A stretch of 64,000 bases of DNA from Micromonospora vinacea. Lineage in GTDB: Bacteria; Actinomycetota; Actinomycetes; Mycobacteriales; Micromonosporaceae. Of the stretch, positions 32,241 through 39,238 are shown piece after piece. The stretch covers positions 372,001-436,000 of the forward strand of contig NZ_JADOTY010000001.1 of assembly GCF_015751785.1 (NCBI RefSeq). Reading direction: 5' to 3'. Position 1 is the first letter of the stretch. Each line of letters begins with the position of its first letter. The notes under the pieces were generated by a model. That model saw only the letters and a program-made list of their open reading frames with translations, made no database searches and was not told where the DNA came from. Position numbers and translations under genes: made by a program.

Positions 32241-33433
32241 GCGGCTTCCCCGAAGGCGACGTCACTCGCGAGCACCGCCGCACCGGTGACACCGGCACGG
32301 CCGCCCAGCTCGGACAGGACGACGGGAAGGTTGCCGGTGGCCAGCGGCAGCGACCGGCGGTAGACCACACTGCGGATCTCGGCGAGCAGGATGTGACCCA
32401 GCTGGGCCAGCCCGCCGCCGATCACGATCATCGACGGGTTGGTGAAGCTGACCAGGCCGGCGAGCACCCCGCCGACCCGCCGTCCGCCGTCCCGGATCAG
32501 CTGGATGCAGGTCACGTCGCCCTCGACGGCGCCCTCGGCGACGTCCAGCGCGGTGACGACTCCCCGCAGGGCCAACCGCTCGGCCAGCGCCGGCGAGGTC
32601 CCACTGCGGGCGGCGGCTGCCGCGTCCTTGGCCAGCGCGGCGCCGCTGAACAGCGCCTCCAGGCAGCCGACGTTGCCGCAGGAACACATCGGACCGTGCG
32701 AGTCGACCTGGATGTGGCCGATGTCGCCGGCACAACCGTCGGTGCCCCGGTAGACCTCGCCGGTGAGGTAGATGCCGCACCCGATGCCGGTGCCGATCTT
32801 CACGAAGAGGAAGTCGTCGACCGAGTGGGCGACCCCACCGTGCCGCTCCCCGATCGCCATGATGTTGACGTCGTTGTCGACCACCGCCGGGCAGCCGTGC
32901 TCCCGGCTGAGCAGTTCACGCACCGGGAACCGGTCCCAGCCCGGCATGATCGGTGGTGAGACCGGAACGCCGTCGCGGAAGCTGACCGGGCCGGGTACGC
33001 CGATGCCGACCGCGTCCAGTCGCTCGTACGCGCCGTCGACCCGAGCCTTGTGCAGCAGCTCGTTGACCCGTTGCAGGGTCACCTTCGGGCCGTTGCGGAT
33101 GTCGGCCGCCTCGGCGTAGTGGGCCACCGGTTCGAGGCGGCCGTTGACCACCTCGACGTCCATCGAACTGGCACCGAGGTCGACGGCGGCGAAGCGCAGC
33201 TTCGGGTTCAGCTCGACAAGGGTCGAGCGACGCCCACCTCGGGATGCGGCGAGCCCGGCCTCGGCGACGTAGCCCAGCGCCACCAGGCGATCCAGCTCGG
33301 CCAGCATCCGCGGACGCGGCATCTGGAGTCGGTCACCGAGCTCAGCTCGGGACACGGCGCCCTCGTCGCGGAGCAGCCGCAACAGACGCACGTGTAGGGG
33401 GTCGACGGTGCGCACCCGGGGCCCCCTCTTCAT
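32237..33433 (-). CDS. ROK-family transcriptional regulator
   Basis: The 398-residue protein has an N-terminal winged helix (about residues 10-70; LLRLLRDEGAVSRAELGDRL, then a recognition helix) followed by a ROK sugar-kinase fold. The ROK part begins AAVDLGASSMDVEV and has the VVDNDVNIMAIGE segment. The zinc site is GHIQVD plus CSCGNVGCLE, with all ligands present. It probably represses the importer operon it heads and is released by a sugar ligand. A palindrome-rich upstream region (33461-33553) is a natural target. It is joined to the ATPase gene through the 8-codon ORF. Confidence 0.92.
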   Translation of the reverse strand: MKRGPRVRTVDPLHVRLLRLLRDEGAVSRAELGDRLQMPRPRMLAELDRLVALGYVAEAGLAASRGGRRSTLVELNPKLRFAAVDLGASSMDVEVVNGRLEPVAHYAEAADIRNGPKVTLQRVNELLHKARVDGAYERLDAVGIGVPGPVSFRDGVPVSPPIMPGWDRFPVRELLSREHGCPAVVDNDVNIMAIGERHGGVAHSVDDFLFVKIGTGIGCGIYLTGEVYRGTDGCAGDIGHIQVDSHGPMCSCGNVGCLEALFSGAALAKDAAAAARSGTSPALAERLALRGVVTALDVAEGAVEGDVTCIQLIRDGGRRVGGVLAGLVSFTNPSMIVIGGGLAQLGHILLAEIRSVVYRRSLPLATGNLPVVLSELGGRAGVTGAAVLASDVAFGEAA

Positions 33434-33460
33434 TGGCAGCGTTCACATCGACGCAATGCC

Positions 33461-33553
33461 GATGTGTTGTGTCCGACACAGTAAGAGCGTTCCACGCCGC
33501 CTGTCCAGAGCTTCAACCGTTCCGAGACCAACTTTTGTCCGAAAGAACAAAAG
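33461..33553 (-). promoter_or_regulatory. Probable ROK operator and promoter region
   Basis: Two inverted repeats are visible: TGTGTC-C-GACACA (33468-33480) and CTTTTGT-N8-ACAAAAG (33532-33553). The second block extends to CCAACTTTTGTCCGA, which recurs with small changes before the sugar dehydrogenase gene (18251-18265). A/T content is high for this genome, consistent with a promoter. Confidence 0.5.
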
Positions 33554-33624
33554 CTACTAGTCGATCAAGGAAAGGATCACGGACGGCCCGCGTCCCCTCG
33601 CCCGCAGTTCCATCGACGGACACG

Positions 33625-33664
33625 CAAACGCCCCGCCAGCCGATCCTCGGTGGCGGGGCGTTTG
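33625..33664. terminator. Bidirectional terminator
   Basis: A perfect 14-bp stem CAAACGCCCCGCCA / TGGCGGGGCGTTTG with a 12-nt loop lies just after the stop of the BrkB-like gene. A-runs and T-runs at the stem ends allow termination in both directions. Confidence 0.75.
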
Positions 33665-33675
33665 GCGCGGGACCG

Positions 33676-34695
33676 TCAGCGACGGCCGGCAGAGTTGCGC
33701 TTCTTGCGGAGCTTGCGGTCGTCGCGCAGCTCGACGTACGGCTCGTCGTCCACCGCGTGGCCGGCCGAGATCGCGCGACCACGCTCCAACTCCGCGTCGA
33801 ACTCCGCCCCCAGCAGGATCGCGATGTTGCTCAGCCAGAGCCAGACCAAGAAGATGATCACCCCGGCCAGCGTCCCGTACGTCTTGTTGTACGAACCGAA
33901 GTTGCTCACGTAGAGGGCGAACAGGCCGGAGATCACCAGCCAGATCACCACGGCCAGCACCCCGCCGGGGCTGACCCAGCGGAAACCGCCGTGCCGGGCG
34001 TTCGGCGAGGCCCAGTAGAGGATCGCGAACATCAGGCTGACCAGGATCAGCAGCACCGGCCACTTGGCGACGTCCCACACCGCGACCGCCGTCGAGCCGA
34101 GCCCGATCACGTCGCCAACGGATTCGGCGAGGCGGCCCGTGAAGACCACGATCACCGCGCTGGCCAGCAACAGCACACCGATCACCGCTGTTACCCCGAG
34201 TCGGATCGGCAGGGTCTTCCAGATCGGCCGGCCCTCCGGCACGTCGTAGATCGTGTTGGAGGCGCGCATGAACGCGCCGATGTAACCGGAAGCCGACCAG
34301 AACGCCGCCACCAGACCGATGATCGCGGCGAGGCTGGCCAGACCACCGTTCCTGTCCGCAGTGCCGATCGCATCGGTGATGATCTGCCGGATGCTGTCGT
34401 CCGGCACCGCCTGGTTGACGGTGTCCTTGACGCCCTCGGTGGCGCTCTCGCCGAGCAGCCCGAGCAGGGAGATCAGCACCAGCACGCCCGGGAAGATGGA
34501 CAGCACCCCGTAGTAGGTCAGAGCCGCCGCCCAGTCGGTCAGGCTGTCGTCCTGGAACTCGCTGATCGTCCGGCGCAACGCCGCCTTCCAGCCACTGCCG
34601 GGCAGGTCGGTGGGGCTGTCCGGGCCCGCGTCGGGCCCCACCGGCGTGCTGGCGGGATCACGCTCACGCTGGGCGGAAGACTCGTCCGAGGCCAT
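33676..34695 (-). CDS. YihY/BrkB-family inner-membrane protein
   Basis: The 339-residue protein has a polar 35-residue N-terminus, then the family start RTISEFQDDSLTDWAAALTY and six membrane helices, with signature segments ALTYYGVLSIFPGVLVLISL and FGSYNKTYGTLAGVIIFLVW. The C-terminus is basic (DDRKLRKKRNSAGRR). The family is widespread and was once called ribonuclease BN in error. Its real function is unsettled and may be transport or envelope-related. It is monocistronic, with its own terminator. Confidence 0.92.
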   Translation of the reverse strand: MASDESSAQRERDPASTPVGPDAGPDSPTDLPGSGWKAALRRTISEFQDDSLTDWAAALTYYGVLSIFPGVLVLISLLGLLGESATEGVKDTVNQAVPDDSIRQIITDAIGTADRNGGLASLAAIIGLVAAFWSASGYIGAFMRASNTIYDVPEGRPIWKTLPIRLGVTAVIGVLLLASAVIVVFTGRLAESVGDVIGLGSTAVAVWDVAKWPVLLILVSLMFAILYWASPNARHGGFRWVSPGGVLAVVIWLVISGLFALYVSNFGSYNKTYGTLAGVIIFLVWLWLSNIAILLGAEFDAELERGRAISAGHAVDDEPYVELRDDRKLRKKRNSAGRR

Positions 34696-34760
34696 CGCCC
34701 CTCCTCCTGGTCGGCGGTGTCACCTCCGGACATGCCCCGCCGACGGGCGCGGATAACCCC

Positions 34761-35570
34761 CTACTTGTAGAGCAACTTCGCCATCCGGCGGGAAGCCACC
34801 AGCAGACCGACCGCCACCACCGCCAGCAGGTAGAGCACGTCGAGCAACCAGAGCCAACCACCGCTGCCCAGGGCGACCCCCCGGATCAGGTGCACCGACC
34901 GGTACAGCGGGGTGATCTCGACGAGCCAGTGCAGCACTGTCGGATAGGCCTGCGCCGGCACGAAGGTGCCGGAGAAGAGGAAGAGCGTGAACTGCGCGGA
35001 GCCCATCAGGTCGAAATCCTGCCAACTGCGCATGAAGGTGGAGATCGCCATGCCGAGCGCCCCGAACGCGAACCCGACCAGCACCGCGGCCGGGAGGGCG
35101 GTCAGCGCGCGGGTGACGCTCGTCAACTCCAGCGCGACCATCACCCCGAGGAACGCCGCCGAGTAGGCGCTGCCCCGCAGCATCGCCCAACCCAACTCGC
35201 CCACGGCGATCTCGAACGGCCGTACCGGGGTGGCGATCATCCCGTCGTACAGCTTCATGTACTTCATCTTGCCGAAGAAGTTGAAGGTGGTCTCCGCGAG
35301 CGCCCCGGTCATCGCCGAGGAGGCGAGCATCGCCGGGGCCACGAACTCGGCGTACGAGACCAGCCGCCCGTCCGGCAGCGGCAGGTCGCCGACCAGCGCG
35401 CCGACGCCCACCCCGATGGAGAGCAGGTAGAGCAGCGGCTCCACGAAGCCGGAGAGCAGCAGCAGCCAGTAGACCGACTTCAGCGCCGCGACGTTGCGCC
35501 CGACCACCGACGCCGACCGCCGGGACGCGGCGGAGACATCGACCAGCCGGGGCAGGATCAGCGTGACCAC
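34761..35570 (-). CDS. ABC-2 type exporter permease (DrrB-like), second copy
   Basis: The 269-residue protein has six predicted helices and the ABC-2 pattern: SVYWLLLLSGFVEPLLYLLS, then LVSYAEFVAPAMLASSAMTG, FNFFGKMKYMKLYDGMIATP (coupling region) and FSGTFVPAQAYPTVLHWLVE. It matches daunorubicin-resistance-type DrrB permeases. It is co-oriented with the permease at 35641 (70-bp gap), and together they would form a heterodimeric channel. The ATPase is encoded at 39239-40171. Confidence 0.9.
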   Translation of the reverse strand: MVTLILPRLVDVSAASRRSASVVGRNVAALKSVYWLLLLSGFVEPLLYLLSIGVGVGALVGDLPLPDGRLVSYAEFVAPAMLASSAMTGALAETTFNFFGKMKYMKLYDGMIATPVRPFEIAVGELGWAMLRGSAYSAAFLGVMVALELTSVTRALTALPAAVLVGFAFGALGMAISTFMRSWQDFDLMGSAQFTLFLFSGTFVPAQAYPTVLHWLVEITPLYRSVHLIRGVALGSGGWLWLLDVLYLLAVVAVGLLVASRRMAKLLYK

Positions 35571-35640
35571 GACACCCTCTCTGCTTGCTCTTCAAACGAC
35601 GAGTTGCTCTTGCTCGCTCGGCTGCCGGGCCTGCTCGGGC

Positions 35641-36429
35641 TCAGACGACGAGCTTGCGACGGAACGCGCGCACCGCCAGCAACCAGCCGGCGACCGCCCA
35701 GGCAGCCAGGTAGAGCAGGTGCCCGACGATCGACCACTGTGGGGCGACGCCGAGCGTGGCCGCGCGGCACAGGTCCACGGCATGCCACAACGGCGTCGCG
35801 TACGCCAGCCAGCGCAGCGCCTCGGGCAACGACTCGACCGGAAAGAACACCCCGGCGAAGAGCGTCATCGGGATCACCGCGAACCGGAACAGCATCGCGA
35901 GCCAACTGTCGCTGGGCACCGACGCGGCGTACGCGAAGGTCGGCGCGGCGACAGCCAGCCCGAACAACGCCACCACCGGCAGGGCGGCCACCGCCCATGG
36001 CGACCGCAACGCCCCGAACAGCCCGGTGACCAGCAGGAACGCCACGATCGTGGTGAGCACCCGGAACAGCACGAAGGCCAGGTGCCCGGCCACGATGTCA
36101 CAGACCCGCAGCGGCGACGCGCCCTGCGCGAAGTAGGTCTTGATCCACTGGAAGTTGCTGAACACCGGCCAGGTCGAGTCGCCGACGGTCACCTGGAGCG
36201 CTGTCGAGGCGATCAGCCCCGGGACCAGCCAGTCGAGGTAACGCACCCCGTCGACGCCCTGGTCGATGTAGGCGCCGACGCCGACCCCGAACCCGAGGAC
36301 GGTCAGCACCGGCAGCAGGAACGAGGAGAACACCCCCGCCCGCCAGGTGCGTCGCAGACCCACCAGGTAGTGCTCGAACACCGCGTACGCCGGCACCCAT
36401 GGGAACCGCGCCGATCCCGCCACACTCAC
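35641..36429 (-). CDS. ABC-2 type exporter permease (DrrB-like), first copy
   Basis: This 262-residue paralogue of the neighbouring permease begins at a GTG. Diagnostic segments are LPVLTVLGFGVGVGAYIDQG, RYLDWLVPGLIASTALQVTV, FQWIKTYFAQGASPLRVCDI and LFAGVFFPVESLPEALRWLA, with six helices. A -35/-10 pair (GCGACA, 17-bp spacer, TAGGGT) about 70-100 bp upstream is duplicated before the membrane gene at 38830. It was probably once directly downstream of its ATPase gene. Confidence 0.9.
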   Translation of the reverse strand: MSVAGSARFPWVPAYAVFEHYLVGLRRTWRAGVFSSFLLPVLTVLGFGVGVGAYIDQGVDGVRYLDWLVPGLIASTALQVTVGDSTWPVFSNFQWIKTYFAQGASPLRVCDIVAGHLAFVLFRVLTTIVAFLLVTGLFGALRSPWAVAALPVVALFGLAVAAPTFAYAASVPSDSWLAMLFRFAVIPMTLFAGVFFPVESLPEALRWLAYATPLWHAVDLCRAATLGVAPQWSIVGHLLYLAAWAVAGWLLAVRAFRRKLVV

Positions 36430-36470
36430 CCGACCACCCCGCCCGCCACGCCGGTCACCACGACCTGTCT

Positions 36471-36552
36471 ACTCCCGGGGTACGACAGACCGCCGGTCAC
36501 CCTACGACGACCCCGCCGACGTGTCGCCCGGGTTTCACCGCGTCGGCCGGGC
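36471..36552 (-). promoter_or_regulatory. Promoter segment, copy 1 of an 82-bp duplicated block
   Basis: On the minus strand GCGACA (36527-36522), a 17-bp spacer and TAGGGT (36504-36499) make a plausible sigma-A promoter for the exporter permeases. The whole block from ACTCCCGGGG onward is repeated, at roughly four bases in five, at 38834-38915, where the same promoter reads GCGACA-N17-TAAGGT. Confidence 0.6.
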
Positions 36553-36560
36553 TCCGCTGG

Positions 36561-36639
36561 TTGATCGACTCGGCTTCCTGAAAGTCGCGGCGTCAGAGCC
36601 ACCCCGATGCCGCGACTTCCTGAAAGCCGAGTCGATCAA
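36561..36639. repeat. Palindromic repeat, GATCGACTCGG family, copy A
   Basis: Arms TTGATCGACTCGGC...TCGCGG and CCGCGA...GCCGAGTCGATCAA pair. Inside both arms the block TTCCTGAAA reads in the same direction, so the stem has an internal bulge. Copies B and C lie at 39094 and 55550. It sits at the left edge of the insertion that splits the exporter genes. Confidence 0.8.
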
Positions 36640-36660
36640 GGCGGCGTGGTCGCTCCCTAC

Positions 36661-36852
36661 CTACCGGCCGACGGAGTCGGAGCCGACGAACGCGCGCCAC
36701 GCGTCGGGCGGGAAGACGAGCACGGGGCCGGTCGGGTCCTTGGAGTCGCGGACGGCCACCAGCCCAGGCAGGTTGCTGGCAACCTCCACACAGTTGCCGC
36801 CATCCGGGCCGCTACGAATGCTCTTGCGCCACCGGGCACCGGTTAAATCCAT
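36661..36852 (-). CDS. DUF397 domain protein
   Basis: The 63-residue protein has the DUF397 pattern ARWRKSIRSGPDGGNCVEVA, then VAVRDSKDPTGPVLVF and AWRAFVGSD. It overlaps the 3' end of the intact HTH/DUF5753 regulator by 10 nt, the standard pairing. Such pairs act in actinobacterial development and antibiotic control, the small protein probably acting as antagonist or ligand of the regulator. Confidence 0.9.
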   Translation of the reverse strand: MDLTGARWRKSIRSGPDGGNCVEVASNLPGLVAVRDSKDPTGPVLVFPPDAWRAFVGSDSVGR

Positions 36853-37652
36853 GTCTCCGCCACTTCCGCCATCAGATCGAGGGACTGCCCGTGCGATAGT
36901 GCCTCACCGCGGATCGACTCCCACACCTCGACCATCTGACGGACGTACTCGGCGCGGTCGATCACCTGCCCGTGACGCTGCCCGGCGAGATAGACAAGGT
37001 CCTCCCCCTGCGACGAGCTTGCGATCACGAACGGCCCTCCGAGCCCAGCGTAAGCACCAGCGGGAGTCGGCACTACCTGGATTCGGACCCTCGGGAACGC
37101 CGTGCCGAGCTTCACGAGGTGCTGAACTTGCTCGCGCATAACTCCCGGCCCACCGACAGATCGGCGCAGCACGTGCTCGTCGATCACGGCAGTGAGCAGC
37201 GGAGGCCGGTCTCGGGTGAGCAGTCTCTGACGGTCCAGCCGGGTTGCCACCTGCTGCTCGACCTCGTCCGCCGCGAACAAGCCGCCGCCGGTCAGTAGCG
37301 CACGGGCGTACCCCTCAGTTTGCAGGAGGCCCGGCACGCACAGCGGCTCGAACGAGCGCAGCGCTGTGGTCTCCTGCTCGATGCCGGCCCAGTCGCGGAA
37401 CCACGGCACCACGGCCTCCCGGCTGATCCGCCGCTGGATGCGTTCGAACCGACCGTCGGCCCCGAACACTGCGTCCAACCGACGGGCGAAGTCCAGACTC
37501 GGCCGGCGCTCGGAGGTCTCCACCTTGGCGACCAGCGCCCCGGAATAGCTCAACGCCTCGGCCAGCGCGGCCTGTGACATCCCGTTGGCGGCCCGGGCCA
37601 GTCGCAGCTCCTCGGCGAAGTGCTCCAGCATGGACGAACTCTCCACGGACAA
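36843..37652 (-). CDS. HTH (XRE) regulator with DUF5753 domain
   Basis: The 269-residue protein has an N-terminal helix-turn-helix (about residues 8-66; LRLARAANGMSQAALAEAL, then SGALVAKVETSERRPSLDFA) followed by the DUF5753 domain (about 80-260; FRDWAGIEQETTALRSFEP, VPGLLQTEGYARALL, VIDEHVLRRSVGGPGVMREQ, FVIASSSQGEDLVYLAG). It is full length for the family. It pairs with the DUF397 gene downstream and diverges from the small gene at 37899. The module lies inside the repeat-bracketed insertion. Confidence 0.93.
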   Translation of the reverse strand: MSVESSSMLEHFAEELRLARAANGMSQAALAEALSYSGALVAKVETSERRPSLDFARRLDAVFGADGRFERIQRRISREAVVPWFRDWAGIEQETTALRSFEPLCVPGLLQTEGYARALLTGGGLFAADEVEQQVATRLDRQRLLTRDRPPLLTAVIDEHVLRRSVGGPGVMREQVQHLVKLGTAFPRVRIQVVPTPAGAYAGLGGPFVIASSSQGEDLVYLAGQRHGQVIDRAEYVRQMVEVWESIRGEALSHGQSLDLMAEVAETWI

Positions 37653-37797
37653 CCCCCGTACATTCCCGTACCGTGCCGGGCCGATCGCCGTACGCGCTGG
37701 TCGTCAGCGTGCGGAACCTCCCACCGTAGTCGGGTCCTCACCAGACTGTCACGCAGCGGAACCGCTCACGGGATCAGACGGCGGGCGGAACCAGGCC

Positions 37798-37833
37798 GGG
37801 AGCGCCCCGTGACCCCCGATCCGGGGCGCTCCC
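37798..37833. promoter_or_regulatory. Hairpin before a leader ORF
   Basis: GGGAGCGCCCC and GGGGCGCTCCC form a perfect 11-bp stem with a 14-nt loop, ending 24 bp before the leader start at 37858. There is no T-run. It could be an operator for the divergent regulator or an RNA structure in the leader. Confidence 0.5.
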
Positions 37834-37857
37834 CACCCACCCGACGGAGGTTCCCCC

Positions 37858-37899
37858 GTGCGACTCATCTGGTCGGCTCATGACGGCGGCGGGCGCTGA
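37858..37899 (+). CDS. 13-codon leader ORF
   Basis: GTG 37858 has a strong GGAGG 7 nt upstream. The frame reads VRLIWSAHDGGGR and its TGA overlaps the ATG of the next gene (TGATG). The next gene has no good ribosome site of its own, so the leader probably delivers ribosomes to it. Confidence 0.45.
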   Translation: MRLIWSAHDGGGR

Positions 37900-38135
37900 T
37901 GCCCCGGTACCGCCCCCACGTGGCGGCGCGCCCGTCCTGGCGCTGTCGGGTCTGCGGGGCGGCGTGGCCCTGCTCGCCGGCCCGCCTGGCGTTGCTGGGC
38001 GAGTACCGCGAGGACCGGATCGGCCTGCTCATCTACCTGGCCGCGTTGCTCTACGAGGCGGCCGGGGACCTCGCCGGCCAGGCCGGTCAGGATCGACTGA
38101 CCGACCGTTTCGTCACCTGGGCCAGAGCCCGTTGA
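37899..38135 (+). CDS. Small Cys-pair protein beside the XRE regulator, unknown
   Basis: The 78-residue protein contains WRCRVCGAAWPC, a CxxC...C cluster suited to a zinc knuckle, then LLGEYREDRIGLLIYLAALL and a helical C-terminus ending FVTWARA. Similar small proteins are often found diverging from HTH/DUF5753-DUF397 pairs in Micromonosporaceae, suggesting they belong to the same module. Their function is unknown. Translation seems coupled to the 13-codon leader. Confidence 0.75.
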   Translation: MPRYRPHVAARPSWRCRVCGAAWPCSPARLALLGEYREDRIGLLIYLAALLYEAAGDLAGQAGQDRLTDRFVTWARAR

Positions 38136-38140
38136 GCGGT

Positions 38141-38201
38141 GATCGTTGGCAGCTCAGCAGCTCGACACGCGGGAACGGTTGCTGCTGAGCTGCCAACGAT
38201 C
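38141..38201. repeat. Palindrome with perfect 20-bp arms
   Basis: GATCGTTGGCAGCTCAGCAG (38141-38160) is exactly complementary to 38182-38201, with a 21-nt loop. It begins 5 bp after a gene stop. There is no T-run, but it may still act as a terminator or RNA-stability element. A 13-bp half site (GCTGCCAACGATC) recurs at 39212-39224. Confidence 0.8.
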
Positions 38202-38290
38202 GGACCGTCAATGGTCGGACCGGGTGCTCGGTGGCCGAGCCGTGGTGTCGACGGGCGGGCGGCGGCCCCGACTTCGGCGGGCTGCGCCGG

Positions 38291-38830
38291 TCAGGCCGGC
38301 CGGTAACCGCGGACCAGCGCCTGCACGGCGTAAGCGAGCAGCAGCACTCCCGCGCCGACGCCGACCACCAACCCGGCGGAGACTCCCGAGGCGAGGCCGG
38401 TGACGAGGCCCGCCGCCGCCACCAGGCACAGCGCGGCACCGAGCGGGCGCAGCAACGGATCCCGCAGGAGCGGGGCGAGCGGGAAGAAGTGCAGACCGAC
38501 CACCAGGCAGACCAGCACCGGCACGTACTCGGACCAGTTGGCCGCCACCAACACGGCGGCACCCAGCCCGGCGGCGACGAACTCGGCCACGACGATGAGC
38601 AGGTACGGGCGGTCGGCGGCCCGGTCCCGAGGGCTGCCGGCACCCCGCAGTCGGGAGGACAGCACACCGCCCAGCACGGCGGTGAGCAGTGCGACGATGC
38701 TGCCCGCCACCAGCAGGGCACGTAGCGGCTGCTCCGCCGCCGGCACACTGAACCAGACCATCGCGAAGATGCCCAGGTAGAGGGCGGTCAGCCCGGCCTG
38801 GCGTCGGTTGGCGGTCACCAGATCAGACAT
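38291..38830 (-). CDS. Multi-span membrane protein, hypothetical
   Basis: The 179-residue protein starts at ATG 38830 behind GGGGAG. It has five to six hydrophobic helices: AGLTALYLGIFAMVWFSVP, LLVAGSIVALLTAVLGGVL, LLIVVAEFVAAGLGAAVLVA, VPVLVCLVVGLHFFPLAPLL, LGAALCLVAAAGLVTGLASG and the last one. The HFFPLA motif recalls small DUF-type integral proteins of actinobacteria, but the family was not identified. Its promoter is a copy of that of the exporter permease. Confidence 0.75.
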   Translation of the reverse strand: MSDLVTANRRQAGLTALYLGIFAMVWFSVPAAEQPLRALLVAGSIVALLTAVLGGVLSSRLRGAGSPRDRAADRPYLLIVVAEFVAAGLGAAVLVAANWSEYVPVLVCLVVGLHFFPLAPLLRDPLLRPLGAALCLVAAAGLVTGLASGVSAGLVVGVGAGVLLLAYAVQALVRGYRPA

Positions 38831-38833
38831 GAA

Positions 38834-38915
38834 ACTCCCCGGGTTACGGCAGACCGCCGGCCACCTTACGACGTTCCCCTCGACTTGTCGCCCGCGTTTC
38901 ACCCAGTCGTCCGGC
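38834..38915 (-). promoter_or_regulatory. Promoter segment, copy 2 of the 82-bp duplicated block
   Basis: GCGACA (38891-38886), a 17-bp spacer and TAAGGT (38868-38863) on the minus strand drive the membrane gene at 38830. The block matches 36471-36552 over its whole length, with scattered substitutions. Confidence 0.6.
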
Positions 38916-38944
38916 CCCCGCCCCCAGCCACTCGCCCCGCCTGG

Positions 38945-39070
38945 CCGCCCACCTCGGCCCAGCCGCCCACCTCGGCCCAGCCGCCCACCTCGGCCCAGCC
39001 GCCCACCTCGGCCCAGCCGCCCACCTCGGCCCAGCCGCCCGCCTCGGCCCAGCCGCCCGCCTCGGCCTGG
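38945..39070. repeat. 18-bp tandem repeat, seven units
   Basis: The unit CCGCCCACCTCGGCCCAG is repeated seven times; five units carry CCACC and the last two CCGCC. It lies between the duplicated promoter block and palindrome B, a position where copy 1 has only about 9 bp. The length is a multiple of three but no gene is supported. Confidence 0.9.
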
Positions 39071-39093
39071 CCGGTACCCCTGGCCCCGGCCGC

Positions 39094-39172
39094 TTGATCG
39101 ACTCGGGTTTCAGGAAGTCGGGCTGTCCACTTCGCCGCATCACCCCGACTTGCAGGAAGCCGAGTGGATCTT
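39094..39172. repeat. Palindromic repeat, GATCGACTCGG family, copy B
   Basis: The left arm is TTGATCGACTCGGG, then TTTCAGGAAGTCGGG. The right arm is CCCGACTTGCAGGAAGCCGA, then GTGGATC. It lies at the right edge of the insertion between the exporter ATPase and its permeases. Confidence 0.8.
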
Positions 39173-39238
39173 CACGGGCCGGGGTCGATACACCGGAAAT
39201 GTCGCAGGGATGGGCTGCCAACGATCCTCTTTGGCCCG

